Of a stretch of DNA of 5,428 bases, positions 1-5,428 are shown one piece after another. Source of the stretch: Thermopetrobacter sp. (GTDB lineage: Bacteria > Pseudomonadota > Alphaproteobacteria > Rhizobiales > Aestuariivirgaceae). The stretch is taken from the NCBI GenBank assembly GCA_011374735.1, contig DRPD01000377.1, positions 1 through 5,428 on the forward strand, in the 5' to 3' direction. The notes under the pieces were generated by a model. It was not told the origin of the DNA and made no database searches. It worked only from the letters and a program-made list of their open reading frames with translations. Each line of letters opens with the position of its first letter. Position 1 is the stretch's first letter. Made by a program: the position numbers and the translations under genes.

Positions 1-218
1 CGGGAATATTTCTTGATCGACTTTTCCCGCTGGATGGCAGCGGCAATGCTTTCATGCCGCTCCACCCAAACAAGACGTTTCACTCCGTATCGTTTGGTGA
101 AACCTTCGATGAAGCCCTGCCGGTGCTCTTCAATGCGACGCCGGAGATTGCTGGTGACACCCACATAGAGCGTTCCATTGCGCTTGCTGGCAAGGATATA
201 GACCCAAGCGTTCCGCAT
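1..218 (-). CDS. GIY-YIG nuclease family protein (YhbQ/UPF0213-like), 3' end outside window
   Basis: This small single-domain GIY-YIG endonuclease-like protein is cut by the left window edge; 72 complete codons are visible. The variant GIY motif is VYI at residues 6-8 and the YIG motif is YVG at 18-20. They are followed by VTSNL and the conserved arginine cluster RRR at 26-28, with H32 in the usual EHR position. The segment FTKRYGVKRLVWVE (40-53) and the glutamate E65 in QREKSIKKYS match the second half of the domain, where the metal-binding Glu sits. Family members are usually about 90-100 residues, so roughly 20-30 residues are missing. The start is the ATG at 216-218; no strong ribosome site is seen. 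The gene begins 38 bp from the IS end and 19 bp from an interrupted REP-like palindrome. Substrate and role are unknown: proteins of this type are presumed DNA nucleases, and none of the extra domains of UvrC or homing enzymes is visible here. Confidence 0.88.
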   Translation of the reverse strand, partial: MRNAWVYILASKRNGTLYVGVTSNLRRRIEEHRQGFIEGFTKRYGVKRLVWVERHESIAAAIQREKSIKKYS

Positions 219-237
219 GCCCTGGAGTGTGCTTTTT

Positions 238-255
238 CTGGATGCCCGGGACAAG
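238..255 (+). repeat. REP-like palindrome 1, left half (split by the IS)
   Basis: The left half reads CTGG, then the stem arm ATGCCCGGG (242-250), then ACAAG (251-255). The IS starts immediately after. The matching right half lies at 1532-1549. Joined without the IS and one ACAAG copy, they form a perfect 9-bp stem with a 5-nt loop, bounded by CTGG and GACG. The same end motifs bound two more palindromes at 1573-1604 and 1670-1722. Confidence 0.8.
251..255. repeat. Target site duplication of the IS, left copy (ACAAG)
   Basis: ACAAG sits directly outside the left inverted repeat and is repeated in direct orientation at 1532-1536, directly outside the right one. A 5-bp duplication is within the range known for IS481-family elements. 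It also equals the loop of the interrupted palindrome. Confidence 0.88.
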
Positions 256-307
256 TGTTCAGCCCGGAGACATAGCTGACAGGTGTTCGGGGACATGGTT
301 GACACTT
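256..307 (+). repeat. IS left terminal inverted repeat (52 bp)
   Basis: Every base matches the reverse complement of 1480-1531; the next base on either side differs. The outer tip is TGTTCAG, agreeing with the TGT start common in IS481 elements. The transposase stop codon (259-261) and its last 15 codons lie inside this repeat. Confidence 0.93.
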
Positions 308-1419
308 TTTTGGTTGCTTGTCTGCCCCTCTTTCACGTTTATTTCAGCGATTTTGCAGCTGCCGAAGCAGACGTCGAAAACACCGTCCGTGGCCGTTGGC
401 CTGATGGCCAACAGTTCACCACGGAAGGCATCCGGCACCCGCCGCAGCTTGCCCTTGAAGTGGATATAGCCCTTCGTCCGTGGCACCCGCCGCACGATCT
501 CGCCCTCGTCATATTCCACCTCCGGCAGCTTGTCCGGGAAAGAGCGTGGCGAAGGCGTGTAAACATCCGCCGGCGTGCGCATGTCCAAAGCCTCGTGCGG
601 GCGTTGCTGGTTGTAGATGTGCCGCCACCGGCGCAACCGCGCGGCGGCCTCGTTCATGTCGGCGGGCCGTGGCGTGTTCAGCGTCTCCGCCTTCAGCGAA
701 CGATGAAAGCGCTCGATCTTGCCCCGCCCCTGCGGATGATAGGGGCGGCCATGAACCACCCGGATGCCCAGCTTCAGAAGCCACACGCCAAGCCGCGTCC
801 ATTGCCCCGGCGTGGCGCTGCCCCAGGGCGTGCCGTTGTCCACGTAGATGGACGCCGGCAGGCCATACCGGCGCAAGACCCGCTCCAGCAGTGGCCGCAC
901 GGTGTCGTGGTTCTCTCGCGCACAGGCTTCCAGCAGGAGGCAGAAGCGCGAATGATCGTCCAGAACGCTCAAGGGGTGCACGTAACTGCCATCGTTCAGG
1001 CGCGTGCGGCCCTTGAAGTCCATCTGCCATTGCAGGTTTGGCGCGTCCTGTTCAAAGCGGCCAAGCGGCGCGCCCGGCGCGTGCGGTTGAATGAGGCCAT
1101 GGCGGCGCAGAATGGCATGCACCGTGGAAGCGGCGGGAACCTCCATGCCCCGGCGCGACAGCCAGCTTCTGATCTTGCGTGCGCCCCAGGCCGGATGCAT
1201 CGTCCGCACCATCACGATCCGCTCCTCAATCTCCGGCGATGTCCGTGCCGGAGAATGCAGGGGGCGGCGGGAGCGGTCGGCAAAGCTCTCTTCACCCGCC
1301 CCCGCACGGTGCAGCCATTTGTAGCCCGTCGTGCGGCTTATGCCGAAGCGGCGGCATAGCTCGCTGATGTTGGCGTCATCCCGGCTGGCGAACATGACAA
1401 ACTCCCGACGTTGATCCAT
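259..1419 (-). CDS. IS481-family DDE transposase, intact
   Basis: This 386-residue protein catalyses cut and strand transfer of the surrounding IS. An N-terminal helix-turn-helix (about residues 16-36, ISELCRRFGISRTTGYKWL) is followed by a second HTH-like region (about 62-112, with HPAWGARKI and STVHAILRRHGL) and an rve/RNase H-fold integrase core. The catalytic triad is D134 (QMDFKG), D194 (YVDNGTPWG) and E236 (GKIERFH), followed by FHRSLKAE and YNQQRPHEALDMRTPADVY. The C-terminal tail (about 300-365) is a small basic, strand-rich region often seen in this family. I chose the ATG at 1419 because an AGGAGG lies 8 nt upstream (1428-1433). The frame stays open to 1599, but that extension crosses the right inverted repeat and leaves the IS. 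The final 15 residues are encoded by the left inverted repeat. Confidence 0.94.
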   Translation of the reverse strand: MDQRREFVMFASRDDANISELCRRFGISRTTGYKWLHRAGAGEESFADRSRRPLHSPARTSPEIEERIVMVRTMHPAWGARKIRSWLSRRGMEVPAASTVHAILRRHGLIQPHAPGAPLGRFEQDAPNLQWQMDFKGRTRLNDGSYVHPLSVLDDHSRFCLLLEACARENHDTVRPLLERVLRRYGLPASIYVDNGTPWGSATPGQWTRLGVWLLKLGIRVVHGRPYHPQGRGKIERFHRSLKAETLNTPRPADMNEAAARLRRWRHIYNQQRPHEALDMRTPADVYTPSPRSFPDKLPEVEYDEGEIVRRVPRTKGYIHFKGKLRRVPDAFRGELLAIRPTATDGVFDVCFGSCKIAEINVKEGQTSNQKSVNHVPEHLSAMSPG

Positions 1420-1427
1420 GATCGACA

Positions 1428-1433
1428 CCTCCT
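1428..1433 (-). promoter_or_regulatory. Ribosome binding site of the transposase gene
   Basis: A perfect AGGAGG lies 8 nt before the ATG at 1417-1419. It fixes the start over the in-frame ATG at 1443 and the longer extension to 1599. Confidence 0.75.
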
Positions 1434-1479
1434 GCCATCCCATCTCGCACCTCCCAGCTTGGCCCGCTTTCGGTGCGAT

Positions 1480-1531
1480 AAGTGTCAACCATGTCCCCGA
1501 ACACCTGTCAGCTATGTCTCCGGGCTGAACA
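1480..1531 (-). repeat. IS right terminal inverted repeat (52 bp)
   Basis: This is the perfect inverted copy of 256-307. Read inward on the minus strand it contains TTGACA (1483-1488), a possible -35 element for the transposase. I see no convincing -10 at the right distance, so I do not call a promoter. Confidence 0.93.
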
Positions 1532-1549
1532 ACAAGCCCGGGCATGACG
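1532..1549 (+). repeat. REP-like palindrome 1, right half, with right target duplication
   Basis: The first five bases (1532-1536, ACAAG) are the right copy of the target duplication. The arm CCCGGGCAT (1537-1545) is the exact reverse complement of the left arm at 242-250, and GACG closes the repeat. Before insertion the palindrome would have stood 19 bp upstream of the GIY-YIG start. Confidence 0.82.
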
Positions 1550-1572
1550 AAGGAGCGAAACCGGGCTGCCCC

Positions 1573-1604
1573 CGTCATTGCCGGCCTCCGGGCCGGCAAT
1601 CCAG
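1573..1604 (-). repeat. REP-like palindrome 2 (opposite orientation)
   Basis: The stem arms ATTGCCGGCC (1577-1586) and GGCCGGCAAT (1591-1600) pair perfectly over 10 bp around a TCCG loop. The outer ends are CGTC and CCAG, the reverse complements of the GACG and CTGG ends of palindromes 1 and 3, so this copy is inverted relative to them. Transcribed downstream of prfA it could act as an RNA-stabilising or terminating hairpin, though no T-run follows. Confidence 0.8.
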
Positions 1605-1669
1605 AGCCACATGCGGCGCAGGGCGTGGGCTACCTGTCCGTCAGCCATTCACGCCTGCGTTTGCCGCCT

Positions 1670-1722
1670 CTGGATCGCCGGGACAAGCCTGTGCCCGCAA
1701 CAGCGGGCAACCGGGCATGACG
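1670..1722 (+). repeat. REP-like palindrome 3 with a nested hairpin
   Basis: It begins CTGGATCGCCGGG, then ACAAG (1683-1687), as in palindrome 1, and ends CCGGGCATGACG (1711-1722). About 22 extra bases separate the two halves. They contain their own stem-loop: GCCCGC (1693-1698), loop AACA, GCGGGC (1703-1708). The outer arms do not match each other well (ATCGCC against GGGCAT), so the copy looks chimeric or expanded. It is the first hairpin after prfA (59 bp past its stop) and may end or protect that transcript. Confidence 0.65.
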
Positions 1723-1780
1723 ACGTAGGTTGCGGATGAGCGGGATGCCCCTCGCTGATTCATGGCCGAGCCAGATCCGG

Positions 1781-2872
1781 CTATCCAGAGCGGCTTCCGC
1801 CTTCCCTGTCGTCCTCCGCCGCCAGCCGCGCGGCGCGGTCGGCCGCCGCCAGAGCGTCGATCAACTCGTCGAGCGCCTCGCCGGCCAGCACCTGTTCCAG
1901 CTTGTGCAGGGTCTTGCCGATGCGGTGATCGGTCACCCGCCCTTGCGGGAAATTGTAGGTGCGGATGCGCTCCGAGCGATCGCCGCTGCCGATCTGCCCG
2001 CGCCGCTGTTCGGCCCGCTGTTCCTGCGCCTTGCGCCGTTCGCGCTCATACAGCCTGGCGCGCAGCACCTTCAGCGCCTTGGCCTTGTTGCGGTGCTGCG
2101 ATTTCTCGTCCTGCTGGCTGACCGTGATGCCGGTGGGCAGATGGGTGATGCGCACCGCCGAGTCGGTGGTGTTCACCGACTGCCCGCCGGGGCCGGAGGC
2201 GCGGAACACGTCGATGCGCAAATCCTTCTCGTCGATGGCCACGTCCACCTCCTCCGCTTCCGGCAGCACCGCCACGGTGGCCGCCGAGGTGTGGATGCGC
2301 CCGCCCGATTCCGTTTCCGGCACCCGTTGCACCCGGTGCACGCCGGATTCGTATTTCAGCCGCGCGTAGGCCCCCTTGCCGGCGATGGCGGCGACGATCT
2401 CCCTATAGCCGCCGCGCTCCGATTCGGAGGCCGACATCACCTCCACCCGCCAGCCGCGGCCTTGCGCGTAACGCTGATACATGCGGAACAGATCGGCCGC
2501 GAACAGCGCCGCCTCCTCGCCGCCGGTGCCGGCCCGCACCTCGACGATCACGTCGCGCTCATCGGCCGCGTCCTTCGGCAGCAGCAGCTCCCGCAGCCGC
2601 CGCCGAAGCGCCCCGATGCGCTCCTCCAGCGCCGCCAGTTCGTCGCGCGCCAGGGCGGCCATTTCCGGGTCGTTCAGCAGCTCTTCGAGGTCGGCGTGCT
2701 CCGCCTGCGCCGCGCGCAGCGCCCGTGCCACTTCCACCACTGGCTGAAGCCGGGCATGCTCGCGCGACAGCCGGGCGATGTCCTGGCCGGCCGCGCCGCT
2801 GGCCAGCGCCGTCTCGATCTCATTAAAACGCGCCAGGATGCGCGCCATTCTGTCCTGTGTCACGTCCGCCAT
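1781..2872 (-). CDS. prfA: Peptide chain release factor 1 (RF1)
   Basis: RF1 acts on the ribosome, reading UAA and UAG stop codons and triggering release of the finished protein. The 363-residue length fits the family (about 355-365). Domain order is an N-terminal helical domain (about 1-100), the PCRF region with [14 protein letters not shown] (112-126), the codon-recognition core and the RF-1 domain. The stop-codon tripeptide in the RF1 PxT position is PET (185-187, in [15 protein letters not shown]). The catalytic GGQ is at 229-231 in [38 protein letters not shown] (295-318) is the conserved C-terminal signature. The PxT loop separates it from RF2 (SPF), and GGQ plus full length separates it from ArfB-type proteins. 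The ATG at 2872 matches normal RF1 length; an in-frame ATG at 2848 has a closer AGGA, so the start may be 8 codons later. It lies 57 bp after the RodZ-like gene with no evident terminator. prmC, a common neighbour, does not follow. Confidence 0.97.
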   Translation of the reverse strand: MADVTQDRMARILARFNEIETALASGAAGQDIARLSREHARLQPVVEVARALRAAQAEHADLEELLNDPEMAALARDELAALEERIGALRRRLRELLLPKDAADERDVIVEVRAGTGGEEAALFAADLFRMYQRYAQGRGWRVEVMSASESERGGYREIVAAIAGKGAYARLKYESGVHRVQRVPETESGGRIHTSAATVAVLPEAEEVDVAIDEKDLRIDVFRASGPGGQSVNTTDSAVRITHLPTGITVSQQDEKSQHRNKAKALKVLRARLYERERRKAQEQRAEQRRGQIGSGDRSERIRTYNFPQGRVTDHRIGKTLHKLEQVLAGEALDELIDALAAADRAARLAAEDDREGGSRSG

Positions 2873-2929
2873 GAACCAGCAGGTCGCCCGCCCATGGCCG
2901 CCTTGTCAAGCGCCGGGACCGCGGCCGCA

Positions 2930-3940
2930 TCAGCCGCGCGGCGCTTTCACCAGGCTTTTCAGCGACTCGCCGCCCAGCACCGTGCGCGGCGCCGCCAGCC
3001 GGCCCTTCAGCTTGCCGTCCACCAGCCATTCCAGCAGATGGCCGTCGCGGGTGCTGATGGTCAGCCCGTCCTCCGGCGGCACGGTGTAGGTCTGGCCGCG
3101 CTGCAAGGTGCCGTCGAACAGCACCGAGCCGTCATGGCGCAGGATGCGCAAGGAGGTGCGCGCCACCGCCCTCAGCACCAGTCGCTGCGGGCGCTTGCCG
3201 GCCGCCCCGCTGTCGGGCAACGGCTCAAGCCCCTTGCTGGTGCGGGCGATCAGCGCCGCGATGCCGCCGATGTCCTTCTTGTCCGCATCGTCCTTCAGCA
3301 CCTCTTCGGTGAGCCGCGTCAGCGCGCTCACCCGGCGCGGCCTGTCGGCGCTCTTGCGCAGCGGCTGCTTGTCGGCGGCGGCGGTGCGCACGCTTTCGGC
3401 GGGCCGTGCCTTCGGCGCCGGCGCGGTGTCCTCCGCCGCCACTTCCAGCATGTCGCCGGAAGGTGTTTCCGACGGCGTGAGCATCCACACGAAGCCGCCG
3501 AACAGCAAAGTCACCGCCAGCACCGAGGTGGCGGCGCCACCGGCCGACGCGCTCATCGCCTTCAGCCGCCTCATGAGCGGAAACGGGATGATCTTGGCGG
3601 AATTCAGCACCCCGCCGTCCTCCTTCGGCAACAGCCGTTCATAATGCTTCAACACCGGCTTCGGGTCGAACCCCAGATAGCGCGTATAATGGCCGATGAT
3701 GCGCAGCGTCTCCGCCCGCCTGGGCAGGCGCGACAGGTCACCGTATTCGATGGCCTCCAGATGATGTGGATGCACACCGGTTTCATACCCGGCGGCTTCA
3801 AGGCTGATGCCGCGCAGCTCCCGTTCGCGTTGCAGATACCAGCCGGCCTCGCCGGCCGGGTCCACCTTGCCGTCGGGGCGCGGGCGGAAGTGGGCGTGCA
3901 TGCCGGGGCGGGGGCGCTGTTTCATGGCTTTTCGTCCCAT
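2930..3940 (-). CDS. RodZ-like membrane protein: helix-turn-helix, one TM segment, DUF4115-type C-terminus
   Basis: This 336-residue protein has RodZ architecture. A cytoplasmic HTH_25-type domain (about 30-105) contains GWYLQRERELRGISLEAAGYETGVHPHHLEAIEYGDLSRLP, the usual RodZ pattern, ending in YTRYLGFDPKPVLKHYERLL. A basic stretch (MRRLK, 123-127) precedes one hydrophobic segment (about 134-154), predicting a cytoplasmic N-terminus and a periplasmic C-terminus. A low-complexity A/P/K/R linker (about 155-250) leads to a small beta-rich domain (about 252-315, QRLVLRAVARTSLRI...LFDGTLQRGQTYTVPPEDGLTISTRDG) resembling DUF4115. RodZ links MreB to the cell-wall elongation machinery; that role here is inferred from architecture only, so I give no symbol. 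The start is uncertain: ATGs at 3940, 3925 and 3901 are in frame and none has a strong ribosome site. It lies between lysC and prfA. Confidence 0.87.
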   Translation of the reverse strand: MGRKAMKQRPRPGMHAHFRPRPDGKVDPAGEAGWYLQRERELRGISLEAAGYETGVHPHHLEAIEYGDLSRLPRRAETLRIIGHYTRYLGFDPKPVLKHYERLLPKEDGGVLNSAKIIPFPLMRRLKAMSASAGGAATSVLAVTLLFGGFVWMLTPSETPSGDMLEVAAEDTAPAPKARPAESVRTAAADKQPLRKSADRPRRVSALTRLTEEVLKDDADKKDIGGIAALIARTSKGLEPLPDSGAAGKRPQRLVLRAVARTSLRILRHDGSVLFDGTLQRGQTYTVPPEDGLTISTRDGHLLEWLVDGKLKGRLAAPRTVLGGESLKSLVKAPRG

Positions 3941-3980
3941 CAGTGATCACGTGAGAAGAAACGTGTTCTCAAGCGAGCCG

Positions 3981-3997
3981 CCGGCCCGTGGGGCCGG
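3981..3997. other. GC-rich stem-loop in the lysC / RodZ-like intergenic region
   Basis: CCGGCCC and GGGCCGG pair perfectly over 7 bp around a 3-nt loop, within the 131-bp gap 3941-4071. On the coding (minus) strand no T-run follows, so a classic terminator is doubtful. It could be a weak attenuator or a leader structure before the RodZ-like gene. A 5-bp GCCAA/TTGGC pairing at 4048-4065 is also present nearer the lysC stop. I see no gene in this gap. Confidence 0.3.
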
Positions 3998-4071
3998 ATG
4001 GGCTCCGATGAGACATTGTCGCCGCAAATGGTAAGCGGATGGTGAACGCCAAGGGCGGCTTTGGCCGGTTG

Positions 4072-5331
4072 TCAGGCCGCGTCGAGCCCGAACGCCTCAT
4101 GCAGGGCGCGGATGGCCAGCTCCAGATAGTCCTCGTGGATCAGCACCGAGAGCTTGATTTCGGAGGTGGTGATGGCCTCGATGTTGATGCCCTTCTGCGA
4201 CAGGGTGCGGAACATCCTGGAGGCGACGCCGGCGTGCGAGCGCATGCCGATGCCGACGATGGACACCTTGGCCACGTCATCGGCCGCCGCGATCTCCTCG
4301 TAGCCGATGTCGTCCCTGTGGGTCTGAAGGACGTCAAGCGCCCGCCGCAGGTCGCCGCGCGCCACCGTGAAGGTCAGGTTGGCATGTTGCCCGTCGGCGG
4401 AGACGTTCTGCACGATCATGTCCACCGAGATGCCGGCGTCGGCCAGCGGCCCGAAGATGGACGCCGCCACGCCGGGCTTGTCGCGCACCCCGCGCACCGC
4501 CACCTGCGCCTCGTCCTTCGCGAAGGCGATGCCGCTGACCACCTGCTGTTCCATGTCCGCGTCCTCCTTGCATACCAGGGTGCCCGGCCCGCTGCCGTCG
4601 TCGCGCACCTGATCGGGCGAATCCGGCGCATCGAAGCTGGAGCGCACCCTGAGCGGCACGCCATGCACCATGGCCAGCTCCACCGAGCGCGTCTGCAACA
4701 CCTTCGCGCCCTGCGAGGCCAGCTCCAGCATCTCCTCATAGGTGATGCGGCCGATGCGCCGCGCCTTCGGTTCGATGCGCGGATCGGTGGTGTAGATGCC
4801 GTCCACGTCCGTATAGATGTCGCAGCGCGCCTTCAAGGCCGCCGCCAGCGCCACCGCCGAGGTGTCCGAACCACCGCGGCCCAGGGTCGTCACCCGGCCG
4901 CCGGCGCCGATACCCTGAAAGCCGGCCACCACGTTGACGACGCCGTTTTCCCACTGTTCCTCCAGCGCCGCCGGGGCGATGGCGGCGATGCGCGCCCGGC
5001 CGTGGGCGTCATCGGTTTCGACGGGGATCTGCCAGCCGGCCCAGGAACGCGCCGGAATGCCCATATGCTGCAACACGATGGCCAGCAGCCCGGAGGTCAC
5101 CTGCTCGCCGGAGGCCACCACGGCGTCGTATTCCGCCGCGTCGTAAGCGCCGCCACCGGCCGCATCCTCGCACAGCGCCACCAGCTCGTTGGTCTTGCCG
5201 GCCATGGCCGAGACGACGACGCACACTTGGTGCCCGGCCGCCACCTCGCGCGCCACGTGGCGCGCCACGTTGCGGATCCTGTCCACGTCGGCCACCGACG
5301 TGCCGCCGAATTTCATCACCAGCCGGCCCAT
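4072..5331 (-). CDS. lysC: Aspartate kinase (EC 2.7.2.4)
   Basis: It phosphorylates L-aspartate with ATP to 4-phospho-L-aspartate, the first committed step toward lysine, threonine, methionine and diaminopimelate. The protein is cytoplasmic, 419 residues from the chosen start, typical for the class with two ACT domains. The kinase domain shows KFGGTSV (7-13), VASGEQV (72-78), GFQG (138-141), TLGRGGSDTSA (149-159) and DVDGIYTTDPR (175-185). Two regulatory ACT domains follow, at about 274-340 (DKPGVAASIFGPLADAGISVDMIVQNV) and 354-419 (SHAGVASRMFRTLSQKGINIEAITTSEIKLSVLI). The latter holds the ITTSEIK segment of the effector-binding region, so feedback control by lysine and/or threonine is likely. 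The frame is open up to an ATG at 5400, but MGRLVMKFGG at 5331 matches how the family begins and has AAAGG about 8 nt upstream; the extra 23 codons look like leader DNA. There is no fused homoserine dehydrogenase. Confidence 0.97.
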   Translation of the reverse strand: MGRLVMKFGGTSVADVDRIRNVARHVAREVAAGHQVCVVVSAMAGKTNELVALCEDAAGGGAYDAAEYDAVVASGEQVTSGLLAIVLQHMGIPARSWAGWQIPVETDDAHGRARIAAIAPAALEEQWENGVVNVVAGFQGIGAGGRVTTLGRGGSDTSAVALAAALKARCDIYTDVDGIYTTDPRIEPKARRIGRITYEEMLELASQGAKVLQTRSVELAMVHGVPLRVRSSFDAPDSPDQVRDDGSGPGTLVCKEDADMEQQVVSGIAFAKDEAQVAVRGVRDKPGVAASIFGPLADAGISVDMIVQNVSADGQHANLTFTVARGDLRRALDVLQTHRDDIGYEEIAAADDVAKVSIVGIGMRSHAGVASRMFRTLSQKGINIEAITTSEIKLSVLIHEDYLELAIRALHEAFGLDAA

Positions 5332-5370
5332 GCGCCGCCTTTCGCCCCGAACGGTTGCAAAAGCGGCCCT

Positions 5371-5400
5371 CTCATAGCCAGCCGGGCCCATGCCTTGCAA
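5371..5400 (-). promoter_or_regulatory. Possible sigma70-type promoter for lysC
   Basis: On the minus strand TTGCAA (5395-5400) is followed after 18 bp by TATGAG (5371-5376), about 40 bp before the preferred lysC ATG. Both boxes are only moderate matches to TTGACA/TATAAT. If real, it places transcription start inside the 23-codon in-frame extension, supporting the later start codon. Confidence 0.3.
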
Positions 5401-5428
5401 GCCCCCGCCAAACGTGAGAAGGAAAATC

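Larger units (their letters stand above)
256..1531 (-). mobile_element. Complete IS481-family insertion sequence, 1276 bp
   Basis: The element is defined by three concordant signs. First, perfect 52-bp terminal inverted repeats begin with TGTTCAGCC at both ends (256-307 and 1480-1531). Second, there is a 5-bp direct duplication ACAAG on each side. Third, one intact DDE transposase gene fills the inside on the minus strand. Perfect repeats, a perfect duplication and an undamaged reading frame suggest a recent insertion and a probably active element. It lies between prfA and a GIY-YIG gene, inside a REP-like palindrome, and interrupts no coding sequence. Transcription through the transposase points toward the GIY-YIG gene, so readthrough could express it. 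The family assignment rests on the transposase; I cannot name the specific IS. Confidence 0.93.

Noticed and set aside
54..275. Plus-strand open frame of 73 codons at the left edge
   Set aside because: It is the antisense of the GIY-YIG gene, whose minus-strand translation has clear family motifs; it also runs into the IS end.
283..1359. Plus-strand open frame of 358 codons inside the IS
   Set aside because: It is antisense to the intact transposase, with Arg/Pro/His-rich composition and no recognisable motif.
1420..1599. 60-codon N-terminal extension of the transposase
   Set aside because: It reads through the right inverted repeat and beyond the IS into palindromes. The ATG at 1419 has a perfect AGGAGG and begins where the family homology begins.
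1573..1722. Possible CRISPR array formed by the repeated palindromes
   Set aside because: There are only three copies, in alternating orientation, with unequal spacing and divergent cores, and no cas genes; they fit REP-like elements.
1730..3946. Plus-strand open frame of 738 codons across prfA and the RodZ-like gene
   Set aside because: It is the antisense of two well-recognised genes in GC-rich DNA. Its translation is rich in H, R, Q, A and G with no domain I recognise, and it spans a gene boundary.
5248..5265. Perfect 18-bp palindrome centred on CACGTG inside lysC
   Set aside because: It falls within codons for the conserved-looking RHVAREV segment and is explained by GC-rich codon choice; nothing suggests an operator inside the gene.
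5332..5400. 23-codon N-terminal extension of aspartate kinase
   Set aside because: Family members begin a few residues before MKFGGTSV. The ATG at 5331 has a ribosome site, and a possible promoter lies within the extension.

Overview
The window looks like chromosomal DNA from a GC-rich alphaproteobacterium. The evidence is the lysC / RodZ-like / prfA gene set, the alphaproteobacterial style of the proteins, and the short intergenic palindromes of the form CTGG-ATxxCCGGG-loop-CCCGGxxAT-GACG that are common in that class. I cannot name a genus with confidence. All five protein genes read on the minus strand, so the biological order runs from high to low coordinates.

Housekeeping half (about 1781-5428): lysC (aspartate kinase, first step of the lysine/threonine/methionine branch) is followed after 131 bp by a RodZ-like membrane protein with an N-terminal helix-turn-helix and a C-terminal DUF4115-type domain. 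After another 57 bp comes prfA (peptide chain release factor 1). The last two may be cotranscribed; lysC may have its own promoter. All three are full length with their key motifs intact. The partner often found directly after prfA, the RF1 methyltransferase gene prmC, is not here.

Accessory half (1-1780): downstream of prfA lies a 250-bp gene-free stretch with three REP-like palindromes in alternating orientation. One is split by a complete IS481-family insertion sequence of 1276 bp (256-1531). It has perfect 52-bp terminal inverted repeats, a 5-bp target duplication (ACAAG) and an intact DDE transposase. Beyond it is the start of a small GIY-YIG nuclease gene that runs off the left edge.

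The most notable observation is the insertion site. Removing the IS and one copy of the duplication restores a perfect hairpin, a 9-bp stem with a 5-nt loop, and the duplicated target is exactly that loop. A second palindrome nearby (1670-1722) carries a different small hairpin just after the same ACAAG. The loop of this repeat family may therefore be a preferred insertion point. The GIY-YIG gene begins 19 bp from the interrupted palindrome, which raises the untested possibility that the nuclease and the repeats are functionally linked.
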